Shown piece after piece: positions 42,627 to 50,157 of a stretch of 50,157 bases of DNA. Location of the stretch: the NCBI RefSeq assembly GCF_000518685.1, contig NZ_JAEB01000027.1, positions 1-50,157 on the forward strand, given 5' to 3'. The stretch comes from Eubacterium xylanophilum ATCC 35991 (GTDB taxonomy: Bacteria > Bacillota > Clostridia > Lachnospirales > Lachnospiraceae). The notes under the pieces were generated by a model. The model did no database searches and was not told the DNA's origin. It saw only the letters and a program-made list of their open reading frames with translations. Position 1 is the first letter of the stretch; each line of letters starts with the position of its first letter. Both the position numbers and the translations under genes were made by a program.

Positions 42627-43067
42627 ATGAATAAATACAGACAATATAAATTCAAGTTTTACTTAAATGCAAGGCATGCCATATATATAAAGGGCAAGCT
42701 TGGAGAGATACATCCTCATACTTGGGAGATTGCGCTCTACATGATAAAAGCGAGGGATGGATTTGTACGATTCGACCGCTTGGAAAAAAAGATTGAGGAA
42801 GTGATTGAACCTTATCAGGACAAGTTCATCAATGAAATAGAGCCTTTTGATGTGACAAATCCAACTTTGGAGAATTGCTGTCACTATTTCAAGGGCAAAA
42901 TATCGGAGATTTTGACGGAAGAGGGATGGATTCTCCTCAGCATGGAAATGAGCGAGACTCCAGCAAGATCCTATGTTTTGAGCATCACAGATGAGAGCGA
43001 GAGTGAGAGAGAGCGAAGTATTGAGATGCTGGTGGATTCGATTTTGGAGGATATAAAGAGTGAATAA
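42627..43067 (+). CDS. PTPS/QueD-related protein 2 of the XrtG cassette
   Basis: This second small PTPS-like protein (146 residues) is homologous to the one at 38409. The zinc His triad is retained (YLNARHAIY and HPHTWEIAL), the catalytic Cys is absent, and a Glu-Thr pair near the C-terminus (MEMSETPARSYVL) matches the substrate-binding Glu of true family members. The first copy has Asp there (IMDNPLRVY). It ends inside the start of the next gene with an eight-base overlap. That gene itself belongs to the PTPS-related membrane family, so all three may form one complex. Confidence 0.75.
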   Translation: MNKYRQYKFKFYLNARHAIYIKGKLGEIHPHTWEIALYMIKARDGFVRFDRLEKKIEEVIEPYQDKFINEIEPFDVTNPTLENCCHYFKGKISEILTEEGWILLSMEMSETPARSYVLSITDESESERERSIEMLVDSILEDIKSE

Positions 43068-45525
43068 GATAAGCGACAAATCAAAAAACAATTTACTTGC
43101 ATTGGCAGGTTTTATAGTTTTGATAATCACGGCAGTAGCGGTGGTTTCTTATCTTACAATTAACAGAGTTGATCCCTCCGGAAATGATATATGGAGTCAT
43201 CTCTATAAGGGAGATGTGGTTTATAACAATCTGAAAAATGGCATATGGTATCAAAAATATTCGCCTTTTTGGTACAATGGAACTCAGATTTTCAGATACT
43301 GGGCGCCACTGTCCTACTATACTGTGGCTGTGTTGGAATATTTTTCCGGTGGCGACATAGTGGGAGCCTATAGATTATTTGCCGGGGTGTCGATTGTGCT
43401 TGGTGGAATACCTTGGATTATATGGGGAAGAGATATCAGAAGACCTGTGTTTGCAACGGGATTGGCGGTTTTATGGTTTTTCTTTCCTGAGAATTTGAGA
43501 GTATACTTTTGTGAGGGAAATATGCCTCGTATGATGTCGGCAATCGTCATACCTTATGTCATGTATTTTGTGTGGAAATATCTGAGAGAAAAGAAAAAGT
43601 GCGCCTTGCTTGGCATAGTTTTGTGCACGTCTCTCATGCTATTAAGTCATGTCATGATAACGGCTATGATGGGACTTGCGACGTTTGTCTTTCTTATATT
43701 TGATTTGCTTAAGAATAAGAATTACAAAGATGGAATATATGTTATGCTATCCATGTTTGCAGGACTTTTATTAGTGGGAGTATGGCTTGCACCTGCTCTC
43801 TCGGGAGGAATTATGTCCATGGAATCATCGTCTGCAAGCGACAGTGTAATGAAGGTGTGGACCGGCAAGATTACTACACTTTTGAATCCTATGAACAGAA
43901 TTAGTGGGATGACAGATAATTTTTATTACGGCATATCTTTCGTGCTTATATCCATTTTTGGAGTTTTTTTTGCGGCTAAGAAGAGGAAGGCGGGATTTGT
44001 GCTATTTCTACTGATACTTATTACATCCACCACGGATTTTGTTCCGATATTGTCCAAACTTCCCATGAGCACTCTTTTTTGGATGACAAGGTTTGCCACA
44101 ATAATCTATGGTTTTTTCGTGTTCTCCCTCATGGAGTGGAAAACTCTGAAGAAAAAATATTGCATAATTGTTTTTGCCATATTGCTGATTGACTGCCTTC
44201 CTTCTATGAATCTTCCCAGGTACGAGACGGAGTCCTCGGAAGTCCTCAAGGAAGAGGTGGAGGAAATCAAGAGCGTGACGGATTATAGGGTGGCATTGAT
44301 GGATTTGAGTTTGTTTGGATCCTATCCGTCATGGGGACTTAGCACAGGCGATAATAAAGTTTATAGCACCTTTGGATGGGCATGGCAGGGAGCAACTACA
44401 AGCCACAATATAGTAATGCTCAATACTGCTCTTGAGTATGATCGATATGATTATATGTTTGACAGATGCGTTGAGATGGGAAATGACACGGTTGCAGTTC
44501 GCAAAGACCGCATCGGCATGCGAGGAAGTACTAGGGCGGATTTAGAGGAAAGTGCTCTAAAGAGTGGCTATAGGCCCGTCAAGGAAACTGAGCATATGAT
44601 TATTTTTAAGAAAAATGTTCCTAAGCAATTTGGCGTTAAATCAGGTTATGCAGGTTTGGCTATAGGCAAATATGTGGATATCATGACTATGTACTATCCG
44701 GCCTTTGAAGAGGGCGAGAGTAAGTATATAGACGATTATAGAGTTGAGGATTTGAAAAAATACAAGTCAGTTTTTGTCAGTGGAATGCTTTATCATGACA
44801 AGGAGAAGGCTGAGAGCATAATAAGTGATGCGGGAAAAGCAGGAGTTCGAATTGTCATAGATACAACCCATATGCAGGAGGACTCGACCACAAAACAAGA
44901 GACATTTTTGGGTATAAACAACCAGGAAATCTCTATCAAGAGGCGTTTTCCCGCGCTTCGTTACGGGGATAGATATATCAATGCCAAGGACTTTTCGGCG
45001 GATTATACCGAGTGGTTTACAGGATATGTGACACATGTGGATAATTCCATCGGAACAGTTCAACTTGATAATAGGGAAGTGACTTGGCTTGGAACCAAGA
45101 AAAATATTCCGAATGTCTACTTCCTGGGACTAAATGTAATGTATCATGCAATCGAGACAAGGGATACAGATGTTTTCGAGGTGATGGATGAGATCCTGGA
45201 TGTGGACAGGACGCAGATGCTTGAGAGAAGAATTGTTCCTATGAAGATCGAAAATGGTCTGGAGGAGATTGTGATTCACTCTGATGAAGGAGATGTCAAT
45301 ACAACTATTGCTTATCAGGACAATTTTAGATCTAGCGGAACATTTTACTCGGATAAGAATCTGTTGCATATTAAGGAAAAGGATATTGTATTAAGAATAA
45401 CATATCCAAAGCGGGCATTTGGCATACTTGTCAGCGCCGTGGCATTTTTAATGGTTGTTATTTTAACAATAATGTGTATAATAGTAAGAGGAGACAATGA
45501 AGATGGAGGAGGTCCGAAAGGATGA
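43060..45525 (+). CDS. PTPS-related large membrane protein, XrtG cassette
   Basis: This 821-residue integral membrane protein matches the membrane family named 6-pyruvoyl-tetrahydropterin-synthase-related (PF10131, from memory). It has about 11 TM segments in the first 380 residues, an extracytoplasmic domain of about 400 residues and one TM at the C-terminus. The first loop has an acidic motif (DPSGNDIWSHLYKGD) placed like the catalytic loop of GT-C glycosyltransferases, and the layout parallels the YfhO protein at 876-3563. A GT-C role is an inference. The start is GTG at 43060 behind GGAGG. The stop overlaps trkA by four bases. Confidence 0.72.
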   Translation: MNKISDKSKNNLLALAGFIVLIITAVAVVSYLTINRVDPSGNDIWSHLYKGDVVYNNLKNGIWYQKYSPFWYNGTQIFRYWAPLSYYTVAVLEYFSGGDIVGAYRLFAGVSIVLGGIPWIIWGRDIRRPVFATGLAVLWFFFPENLRVYFCEGNMPRMMSAIVIPYVMYFVWKYLREKKKCALLGIVLCTSLMLLSHVMITAMMGLATFVFLIFDLLKNKNYKDGIYVMLSMFAGLLLVGVWLAPALSGGIMSMESSSASDSVMKVWTGKITTLLNPMNRISGMTDNFYYGISFVLISIFGVFFAAKKRKAGFVLFLLILITSTTDFVPILSKLPMSTLFWMTRFATIIYGFFVFSLMEWKTLKKKYCIIVFAILLIDCLPSMNLPRYETESSEVLKEEVEEIKSVTDYRVALMDLSLFGSYPSWGLSTGDNKVYSTFGWAWQGATTSHNIVMLNTALEYDRYDYMFDRCVEMGNDTVAVRKDRIGMRGSTRADLEESALKSGYRPVKETEHMIIFKKNVPKQFGVKSGYAGLAIGKYVDIMTMYYPAFEEGESKYIDDYRVEDLKKYKSVFVSGMLYHDKEKAESIISDAGKAGVRIVIDTTHMQEDSTTKQETFLGINNQEISIKRRFPALRYGDRYINAKDFSADYTEWFTGYVTHVDNSIGTVQLDNREVTWLGTKKNIPNVYFLGLNVMYHAIETRDTDVFEVMDEILDVDRTQMLERRIVPMKIENGLEEIVIHSDEGDVNTTIAYQDNFRSSGTFYSDKNLLHIKEKDIVLRITYPKRAFGILVSAVAFLMVVILTIMCIIVRGDNEDGGGPKG

Positions 45526-46895
45526 AGATAATTATTGTTGGTTGTGGTAAGGTTGGTGCCACTCTTGCGGAAGGGTTATACAACGAGGGCAACGATATCA
45601 CAATCATTGATAAGAAATACGGAATAGTCGAGGAGTTATCCAATAAGTATGATGTCATGGGTATTGCCGGAAATGGAGCATGTATTGCAACTCAGACAGA
45701 CGCGGGCATCGATAAAGCAGATTTGCTTATAGCTGTTACAGGCTCTGATGAGTTGAACCTTTTGTGTTGCATAGTTGCCAAGAGGGTCGGAAATTGTAAG
45801 ACCATAGCCCGTGTTAGAAATCCGGAGTATATAAGTGAGGCGGATTTTGTCAAGGAGTCGCTGGGTTTGGCGATGACAATTAATCCTGAGCTGGCAACAG
45901 CAGCGGAGATCTCCAAGGTGTTGAGATATCCATCAGCCATGAAGGTGGATACATTTGCTAAGGGAAGAGTGGAGATGCTCAAGCTGAAAATTACGGAAAA
46001 TTGTCCGCTTGCAGGAATGCGCGTGTCAGATATGGAGCATTCTTTGAAGGTAGATATCCTCGTTTGTGCGGTTCACAGAGATGGAGAAATCTTTATTCCA
46101 AGGGGAGATTTTGAGCTTCAGGCGGATGATATTATCTCGTTTATGGCCACAAAGGGCAAGGCGAGTGAGTTCTTCAAAAAGATTGGTTTTGAATCTCACA
46201 AAGTTAAGGATACTATGATTGTCGGTGGCGGTGATGTTGCTTACTATCTCGCCAAAGACCTTATTAACAGTGGTATAAATGTCAAACTTATAGAAAAAGA
46301 TGAGAAGAGATGCGATTTTCTGTCAGAGTCCATCTCAAAAGCACAGATTATAAATGCGGACGGATCTGATCAGGTTGTTCTTATCGAAGAGGGTATAGAA
46401 AAAGCCGAGTCCTTCGTTACGCTTACAAATCTCGATGAAGAGAATATCGTATTGTCGATGTATGCTAGAAGTACAGGGGCAAACAACAAAAAGATTGTTA
46501 CTAAGATCAACAGAGATAATTATGATGGACTCATCAAAGAGTTGAATATTGATACGGTTATCTATCCTAAGCAGGTGACCGCGGATAAAATCATGAGATT
46601 TGTTCGAGCCATGAGAAATTCTAAGGGGACAAATGTTGAGACAATGTATAGCCTTTTCAATGGAAAGGCAGAGGCCTTGGAGTTTGTGGTAAAAGAGAAA
46701 TCAAGCTTTACCAATATTCCTCTTATGAATATGTCTATTGATGAGAATACACTTGTGGCATGTATAGTCAGGAAACGAGAGGTTATCATTCCTCGTGGAT
46801 TCCACATGTTGCAACCGGGAGATTCGGTAGTTGTTGTGACCAAAAAATTGGGAATCAGCGACATAGAAGAAGTTATACATGAAAAAGCTAAGTAG
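45522..46895 (+). CDS. trkA: Trk potassium transport regulatory protein TrkA
   Basis: This cytoplasmic ring protein gates the TrkH potassium channel in response to nucleotides. It has two Rossmann (RCK/KTN) domains, each followed by a TrkA-C domain. The first begins IIVGCGKVGATLAEGL, with Asp at the end of strand 2 (ITIIDKK), and the second begins MIVGGGDVAYYLAKDL. The full double-domain length of 457 residues is present. It overlaps the preceding cassette gene by four bases and is followed after 22 bases by trkH. Confidence 0.93.
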   Translation: MKIIIVGCGKVGATLAEGLYNEGNDITIIDKKYGIVEELSNKYDVMGIAGNGACIATQTDAGIDKADLLIAVTGSDELNLLCCIVAKRVGNCKTIARVRNPEYISEADFVKESLGLAMTINPELATAAEISKVLRYPSAMKVDTFAKGRVEMLKLKITENCPLAGMRVSDMEHSLKVDILVCAVHRDGEIFIPRGDFELQADDIISFMATKGKASEFFKKIGFESHKVKDTMIVGGGDVAYYLAKDLINSGINVKLIEKDEKRCDFLSESISKAQIINADGSDQVVLIEEGIEKAESFVTLTNLDEENIVLSMYARSTGANNKKIVTKINRDNYDGLIKELNIDTVIYPKQVTADKIMRFVRAMRNSKGTNVETMYSLFNGKAEALEFVVKEKSSFTNIPLMNMSIDENTLVACIVRKREVIIPRGFHMLQPGDSVVVVTKKLGISDIEEVIHEKAK

Positions 46896-46917
46896 GTCGT
46901 AATAGGAGATAAGGAAA

Positions 46918-48357
46918 ATGAACAACAGAATGGTAGTATATTTACTTGGGTGGTTGCTTTTTTTTGAGGGAGTTTTCTTAGTTTTGCCGGGTGTAGTAGG
47001 AGCGATATATCGCGAGTCGGACATGTGTTATTTTTTCTTGACTTCAGCAGTTTGTATCGTTTTGGGTTTGCTCATAAGTAGATTTAAGCCTAAGGACAAC
47101 TCGTTTTACGCAAGAGAGGGTTTTGTAGTAGTCGCCATAAGCTGGATCCTCATGAGTTTACTAGGTGCTTTACCATATTACATGGGAGGATCCATACCAT
47201 CATACATCGATGCTGTTTTTGAGACTGCTTCAGGTCTGACTACTACGGGAGCGTCTATATGTCCATCAGTAGAGGATTTGCCAAAGTGTGTAAACTTTTG
47301 GAGAACATTTACACACTGGATTGGTGGAATGGGAGTCTTGGTGTTTATGATGGCGGTTGTTCCGTTGGCCGGCGGAAGCAATATGTTTCTTATGAAAGCA
47401 GAGTCACCGGGACCAAGCGTTGGAAAAATTGTTCCAAAAGTTAAGTCCACTGCAAAAATTTTATATGGACTTTACATAATTTTGTCACTTTTAGAGTTTA
47501 TAATGTTATTAATCGGAAGAATGAGCGTCTATGATGCCATTACAACCACCTTCGGAACAGCGGGAACAGGAGGATTCGGAATATATAATGACAGTTTTGC
47601 AAGCTTTTCATCTTATATTCAGATAGTAGTTACTGTGTTTATGTTGCTGTTCGGCGTTAATTTTTCTTTCTATTATCTTATTTTTATTGAAAGAAAGGTA
47701 AAGGATGCGCTGAAAATGTCCGAAGTAAAGTTATATGGGGCAATCATAGTCATTGCTACCATAATTATAACAATTAATATCAGTAGGCTTTACGGAGGAC
47801 CCCTCGAAGCTCTAAAGCATTCTGCATTCCAAGTGGTTACAATTATAACCACAACAGGATATGCAACAACGGACTTTGATAAGTGGCCTGAGTTTTCGAA
47901 GACAATCCTCGTCACCTTGATGTTTATAGGTGCCTGTGCGGGAAGTACAGGAGGCGGTATGAAAGTCTCTCGAGTAATCATTTGGTTTAAGACACTTGTA
48001 AAGGAACTTAAAGTAATGATTCATCCGAGAAATGTCTACAAGGTTCTTGTAGATGGAAAGAAGGTAGAACATGAGGTCGTGAGATCGGTAAATGTCTACC
48101 TAGTAGCTTATATAGTCGTATTCCTCACTTCGGTAATACTGATATCGTTGGACAATTTTGACTTTACAACGAATTTTACTGGAGTTGCAGCAACAATTAA
48201 TAATATAGGACCTGGACTTAATAAAGTTGGCCCGACCTGCAACTTTTCCATGTATTCGGCAATGTCCAAGATTGTTTTGATATTCGATATGATAGTGGGA
48301 AGATTGGAGCTTTTCCCTATGCTACTGCTGTTTTCGCCAAGTACGTGGAAAAAGTAG
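46918..48357 (+). CDS. trkH: Trk potassium uptake channel TrkH
   Basis: This membrane protein conducts K+ and is regulated by TrkA. It has 479 residues and about ten TM helices. Four pore-loop filter segments are visible: ASGLTTTGASI, FGTAGTGGFG, ITTTGYATTD and TINNIGPGLNKVG. The third TM region contains CAGSTGGGMKVSR, which is conserved in TrkH/KtrB. The gene is the last of the run that started at echA. The only structure after it is a weak hairpin near 48404, and a promoter starts on the base after its stop. Confidence 0.93.
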   Translation: MNNRMVVYLLGWLLFFEGVFLVLPGVVGAIYRESDMCYFFLTSAVCIVLGLLISRFKPKDNSFYAREGFVVVAISWILMSLLGALPYYMGGSIPSYIDAVFETASGLTTTGASICPSVEDLPKCVNFWRTFTHWIGGMGVLVFMMAVVPLAGGSNMFLMKAESPGPSVGKIVPKVKSTAKILYGLYIILSLLEFIMLLIGRMSVYDAITTTFGTAGTGGFGIYNDSFASFSSYIQIVVTVFMLLFGVNFSFYYLIFIERKVKDALKMSEVKLYGAIIVIATIIITINISRLYGGPLEALKHSAFQVVTIITTTGYATTDFDKWPEFSKTILVTLMFIGACAGSTGGGMKVSRVIIWFKTLVKELKVMIHPRNVYKVLVDGKKVEHEVVRSVNVYLVAYIVVFLTSVILISLDNFDFTTNFTGVAATINNIGPGLNKVGPTCNFSMYSAMSKIVLIFDMIVGRLELFPMLLLFSPSTWKK

Positions 48358-48386
48358 TTGCCAAATTCACACAAACAGTATATAAT
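48358..48386 (+). promoter_or_regulatory. Promoter of the duplicated-domain secreted protein
   Basis: TTGCCA (48358-48363) and a perfect TATAAT (48381-48386) are 17 bp apart, beginning directly after the trkH stop codon. A leader of about 78 bases precedes the TTG start at 48471. Confidence 0.75.
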
Positions 48387-48470
48387 GAGTTAATGAGGAA
48401 TAATCTCAGCATTTGAGACGGCAGAAAGAGTAGTTAAAAAGGTTGAAAAAAAATTTAGGAGGTTTTTCAA

Positions 48471-49907
48471 TTGAGTAATCAGAGTAAAAAGATGCTAAGT
48501 ATCGTTTTGGCAGGTGCTGTTGTTCTTGGAAGTCTTGGATTTTCAGAGGCAGATGCAGCTAAAAAAGTAAAACTTAGCGCAAAGAAATTAAGCATTAAAG
48601 TTGGAAAGACTAAAACACTGAAGGTGAAGAATGCTAAAAAGGCAAAGTGGTCAATCAGAAAAGGAAAGAAGTACATTCAGCTTAAGAGCAAGAAAAAGAA
48701 GAGTGTAAAGATAAAGGCTAAGAAGTTCGGCACAGCCGTTGTAGCAGCAAAGGTTGGAAAAAAGACTTATCTTTGTAATGTATCCGTATTAGATCCTACT
48801 GCAATTAGTGGAAAGCCATCAGCTACACCTACAGCAGCCGGACAGACTATCGTTAACATTACATATGTTACTGGTAATACTCCAGATCCAAATGCTGCAT
48901 CAACAGCAGGACCAGTTGCAGAGCCTGTAAAGGATGTAACAATCGATATGTCAAAGGTTAATGCCAAGACTTTCTATAAGGCAGGATATGTTTATCTTGA
49001 TGACCAGTTGCCAGACAAGTTCGACATGTCATACTTCTCCTCATGTGAAGTAGGGTTTGAGCTTAAGTTCAAAGAGGGCGGCGATCAGTCGAAGCTTACT
49101 AATGGTAAGCTCGCACTCGTAAATGATGTAGCTATGCTTGATGGAATGAAGAGTCTTGGAACAGATTCTCAGCCAGTAGCAGGTGGATATGTAATTAATC
49201 CAGGACTTTCATCAGCAACACTTTCACTCAGTGGAGTGACGGGAAGAGCTGTTGGATTAAATGTTCAGCCAATGGACAGCAATGCAAACTATAGTTGGCC
49301 AGAAAGTCTTTACAGCATAACTATTACTTCAATCAAGTTCAAGGCTAATCCAAGTACAGTTTACCCAGAGGGTGCACCGGTTGCTACAAGAGCACCATTT
49401 AGCCCTGCTGGACAGGAAGCTGCTCCAGCTGGAGATGCAACACCAGCTCCAACAGAGGCTCCAAAGACTAAGGTTACAGATATTGATGTAGATCTTACAG
49501 GAGTGACATCAAAATTCTCATCAAATGGAAAAACTCTTGACTTCGGCGACAAGTTGCCAGCTAATTTTGATGTTAAGTTGTTTAAGAGTATCGAAGTGTC
49601 TTACAAATTGAATTTGAAAGCCGGAGAAGATGGATCTGATATTGGACATGGTAAAGTCGGAGTAGCTTGCAGAGCTAGTGAGTTTAACGGATATTCAGAC
49701 GGACAGGCTATGGTTGATGGATTGAAACCAGGCGCTGAAAGTGTATCGATTACTATACCAGAAGATATCGATGGAACTAAGGTTTTAGGATTCAATATTC
49801 AGATGTCACAGTCTGATTGGAGCAAGGGATGGCCAACATCTCTTGAGAGTGTTGAAATCACAGGTGTTAAGTTCATTGCCAAAGAAGATGCTTATTACGA
49901 GAACTAA
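48471..49907 (+). CDS. Secreted protein with Ig-like domain and two tandem homologous domains
   Basis: This 478-residue secreted protein starts at TTG 48471 behind AGGAGG. After a signal peptide (cleavage near ADAA) comes a very basic Big_2/Ig-like module (about 31-110). A Thr/Pro/Ala linker and two related beta-rich domains follow (about 145-290 and 335-478), separated by a second Pro/Ala/Thr linker. The copies share openings (VKDVTIDMSKV and VTDIDVDLTGV), the segment LDDQLPDKFD with FGDKLPANFD, and closings YSWPESLYSITITSIKF with KGWPTSLESVEITGVKF. The shape suggests carbohydrate-binding domains. I do not recognise the family. There is no cell-wall anchor motif. Confidence 0.8.
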   Translation: MSNQSKKMLSIVLAGAVVLGSLGFSEADAAKKVKLSAKKLSIKVGKTKTLKVKNAKKAKWSIRKGKKYIQLKSKKKKSVKIKAKKFGTAVVAAKVGKKTYLCNVSVLDPTAISGKPSATPTAAGQTIVNITYVTGNTPDPNAASTAGPVAEPVKDVTIDMSKVNAKTFYKAGYVYLDDQLPDKFDMSYFSSCEVGFELKFKEGGDQSKLTNGKLALVNDVAMLDGMKSLGTDSQPVAGGYVINPGLSSATLSLSGVTGRAVGLNVQPMDSNANYSWPESLYSITITSIKFKANPSTVYPEGAPVATRAPFSPAGQEAAPAGDATPAPTEAPKTKVTDIDVDLTGVTSKFSSNGKTLDFGDKLPANFDVKLFKSIEVSYKLNLKAGEDGSDIGHGKVGVACRASEFNGYSDGQAMVDGLKPGAESVSITIPEDIDGTKVLGFNIQMSQSDWSKGWPTSLESVEITGVKFIAKEDAYYEN

Positions 49908-49937
49908 GTATCAACCATTTTAAACTAACGATTATGA

Positions 49938-49967
49938 ACCACTCAGGGAAACCTGAGTGGTTTTTTT
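49938..49967 (+). terminator. Intrinsic terminator
   Basis: A perfect 10-bp stem (ACCACTCAGG at 49938-49947 with 49952-49961) has a GAAA tetraloop and a T7 run to 49967. It ends the transcript of the secreted protein and lies just outside the IS200-type element. Confidence 0.92.
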
Positions 49968-49989
49968 GTTGTATAGCAATAAAAAAAAC

Positions 49990-50006
49990 CACCGGCTATG
50001 CCGGTG
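49990..50006 (+). repeat. IS200/IS605 left-end hairpin
   Basis: CACCGGC (49990-49996) and its perfect complement (50000-50006) are separated by TAT. Small imperfect palindromes close to the ends are what TnpA binds in single-stranded form. Confidence 0.7.
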
Positions 50007-50040
50007 TGATCCACATAAGCTTCAGCTTCAAGAAAAAACT

Positions 50041-50093
50041 CCTATGTTATAATAGAAATGGTTCGCCAACCATACTATCAATAACATAGGAGG
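50041..50093 (+). promoter_or_regulatory. tnpA promoter element and SD-sequestering stem
   Basis: CCTATGTTAT (50041-50050) is perfectly complementary to ATAACATAGG (50081-50090). The latter contains half of the AGGAGG ribosome binding site (50088-50093). An inner ATGGTT/AACCAT stem extends the fold. A TATAAT at 50048-50053 overlaps the left arm, so a transcript started there would lack that arm, whereas read-through RNA would contain both. Confidence 0.65.
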
Positions 50094-50102
50094 GATCCAA
50101 TA

Positions 50103-50157
50103 ATGGATATGAATAGTTTAGCACATACAAAGTGGGAATGTAAATACCATATTGTAT
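50103..50157 (+). CDS. tnpA: IS200/IS605-family transposase TnpA, N-terminal fragment
   Basis: Only the first 18 codons are in the window. They read MDMNSLAHTKWECKYHIV, which is the typical opening of IS200-type Y1 transposases (hydrophilic start, then HTxWxCKYHIVF). The ATG is nine bases after AGGAGG. The catalytic HUH motif and Tyr lie beyond the window. Confidence 0.88.
   Translation, partial: MDMNSLAHTKWECKYHIV

Larger units (their letters stand above)
49985..50157 (+). mobile_element. Left end of an IS200/IS605-family element
   Basis: The last 170 bases hold the start of a TnpA-type transposase gene preceded by the subterminal hairpin typical of this family. The element runs off the window. 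Its left boundary is approximate; it probably lies in or just before the A-rich stretch at 49979-49988. Confidence 0.75.

Noticed and set aside
48401-48415. Small TCTCA/TGAGA hairpin after trkH as operon terminator
   Set aside because: The stem is only five base pairs and has no T-run.

Overview
The window looks like a chromosome segment of an anaerobic low-GC Firmicute, most likely a Lachnospiraceae member of the Butyrivibrio/Pseudobutyrivibrio type. Three things point there: a complete six-subunit Ech-type energy-converting hydrogenase, lysine-rich secreted proteins with Ig-like and Fn3-like modules, and strong AGGAGG ribosome binding sites with consensus sigma-A promoters. The genus is inferred from gene content. 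I saw no rRNA, tRNA or CRISPR array.

Layout. 1-724: the 3' end of an IS3-family element next to a beheaded Fn3-like surface-protein remnant. 876-3563 (minus): a YfhO-type membrane protein. 3564-3782: a divergent control region with two identical LacI/cre-type operators and two consensus promoters. 3783-9729: sulfate ABC importer (sbp-cysT-cysW-cysA), a LacI-family regulator and a patatin-like lipase. 9695-10564 (minus): tyrA, converging on and overlapping the lipase gene. 10565-11000: a promoter, a structured leader and a strong terminator. 11001-20933: a 3310-residue secreted protein with about 18 InlB-type repeats. 21087-26761: an 8-TM pseudokinase-like receptor, a histidine kinase, a LuxR-type response regulator and an HD-GYP protein with a transporter-like N-terminus. 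26825-28223: a ThrH-like phosphatase, an RsbW-like kinase and a STAS protein, closed by tandem terminators.

28486-48357 is one uninterrupted run of 19 plus-strand genes with very short or overlapping junctions: echABCDEF, hypF-hypC-hypD-hypE, a seven-gene XrtG exosortase cassette (two pterin-synthase-like proteins, a sorting-signal substrate, the XrtG exosortase, a family-2 glycosyltransferase, a degenerate-GGDEF membrane sensor and a large PTPS-related membrane protein), then trkA-trkH. The run starts at a promoter preceded by phased A-tracts and I found no internal terminator. 48471-49907 is a secreted protein with a duplicated domain, followed by a terminator. The window ends in the left end of an IS200/IS605 element.

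How the genes may work together. Ech couples ferredoxin oxidation to H2 formation and ion pumping, and the Hyp proteins build its NiFe centre. HypA and HypB are not in the window. The XrtG cassette encodes an uncharacterised Firmicute system thought to process a C-terminal membrane anchor and perhaps modify the protein. It is the strongest candidate here for an undescribed system. The signalling block (kinase, receiver, HD-GYP, partner-switch pair) and the giant adhesin-like protein suggest control of surface behaviour, but no direct regulatory link is visible.
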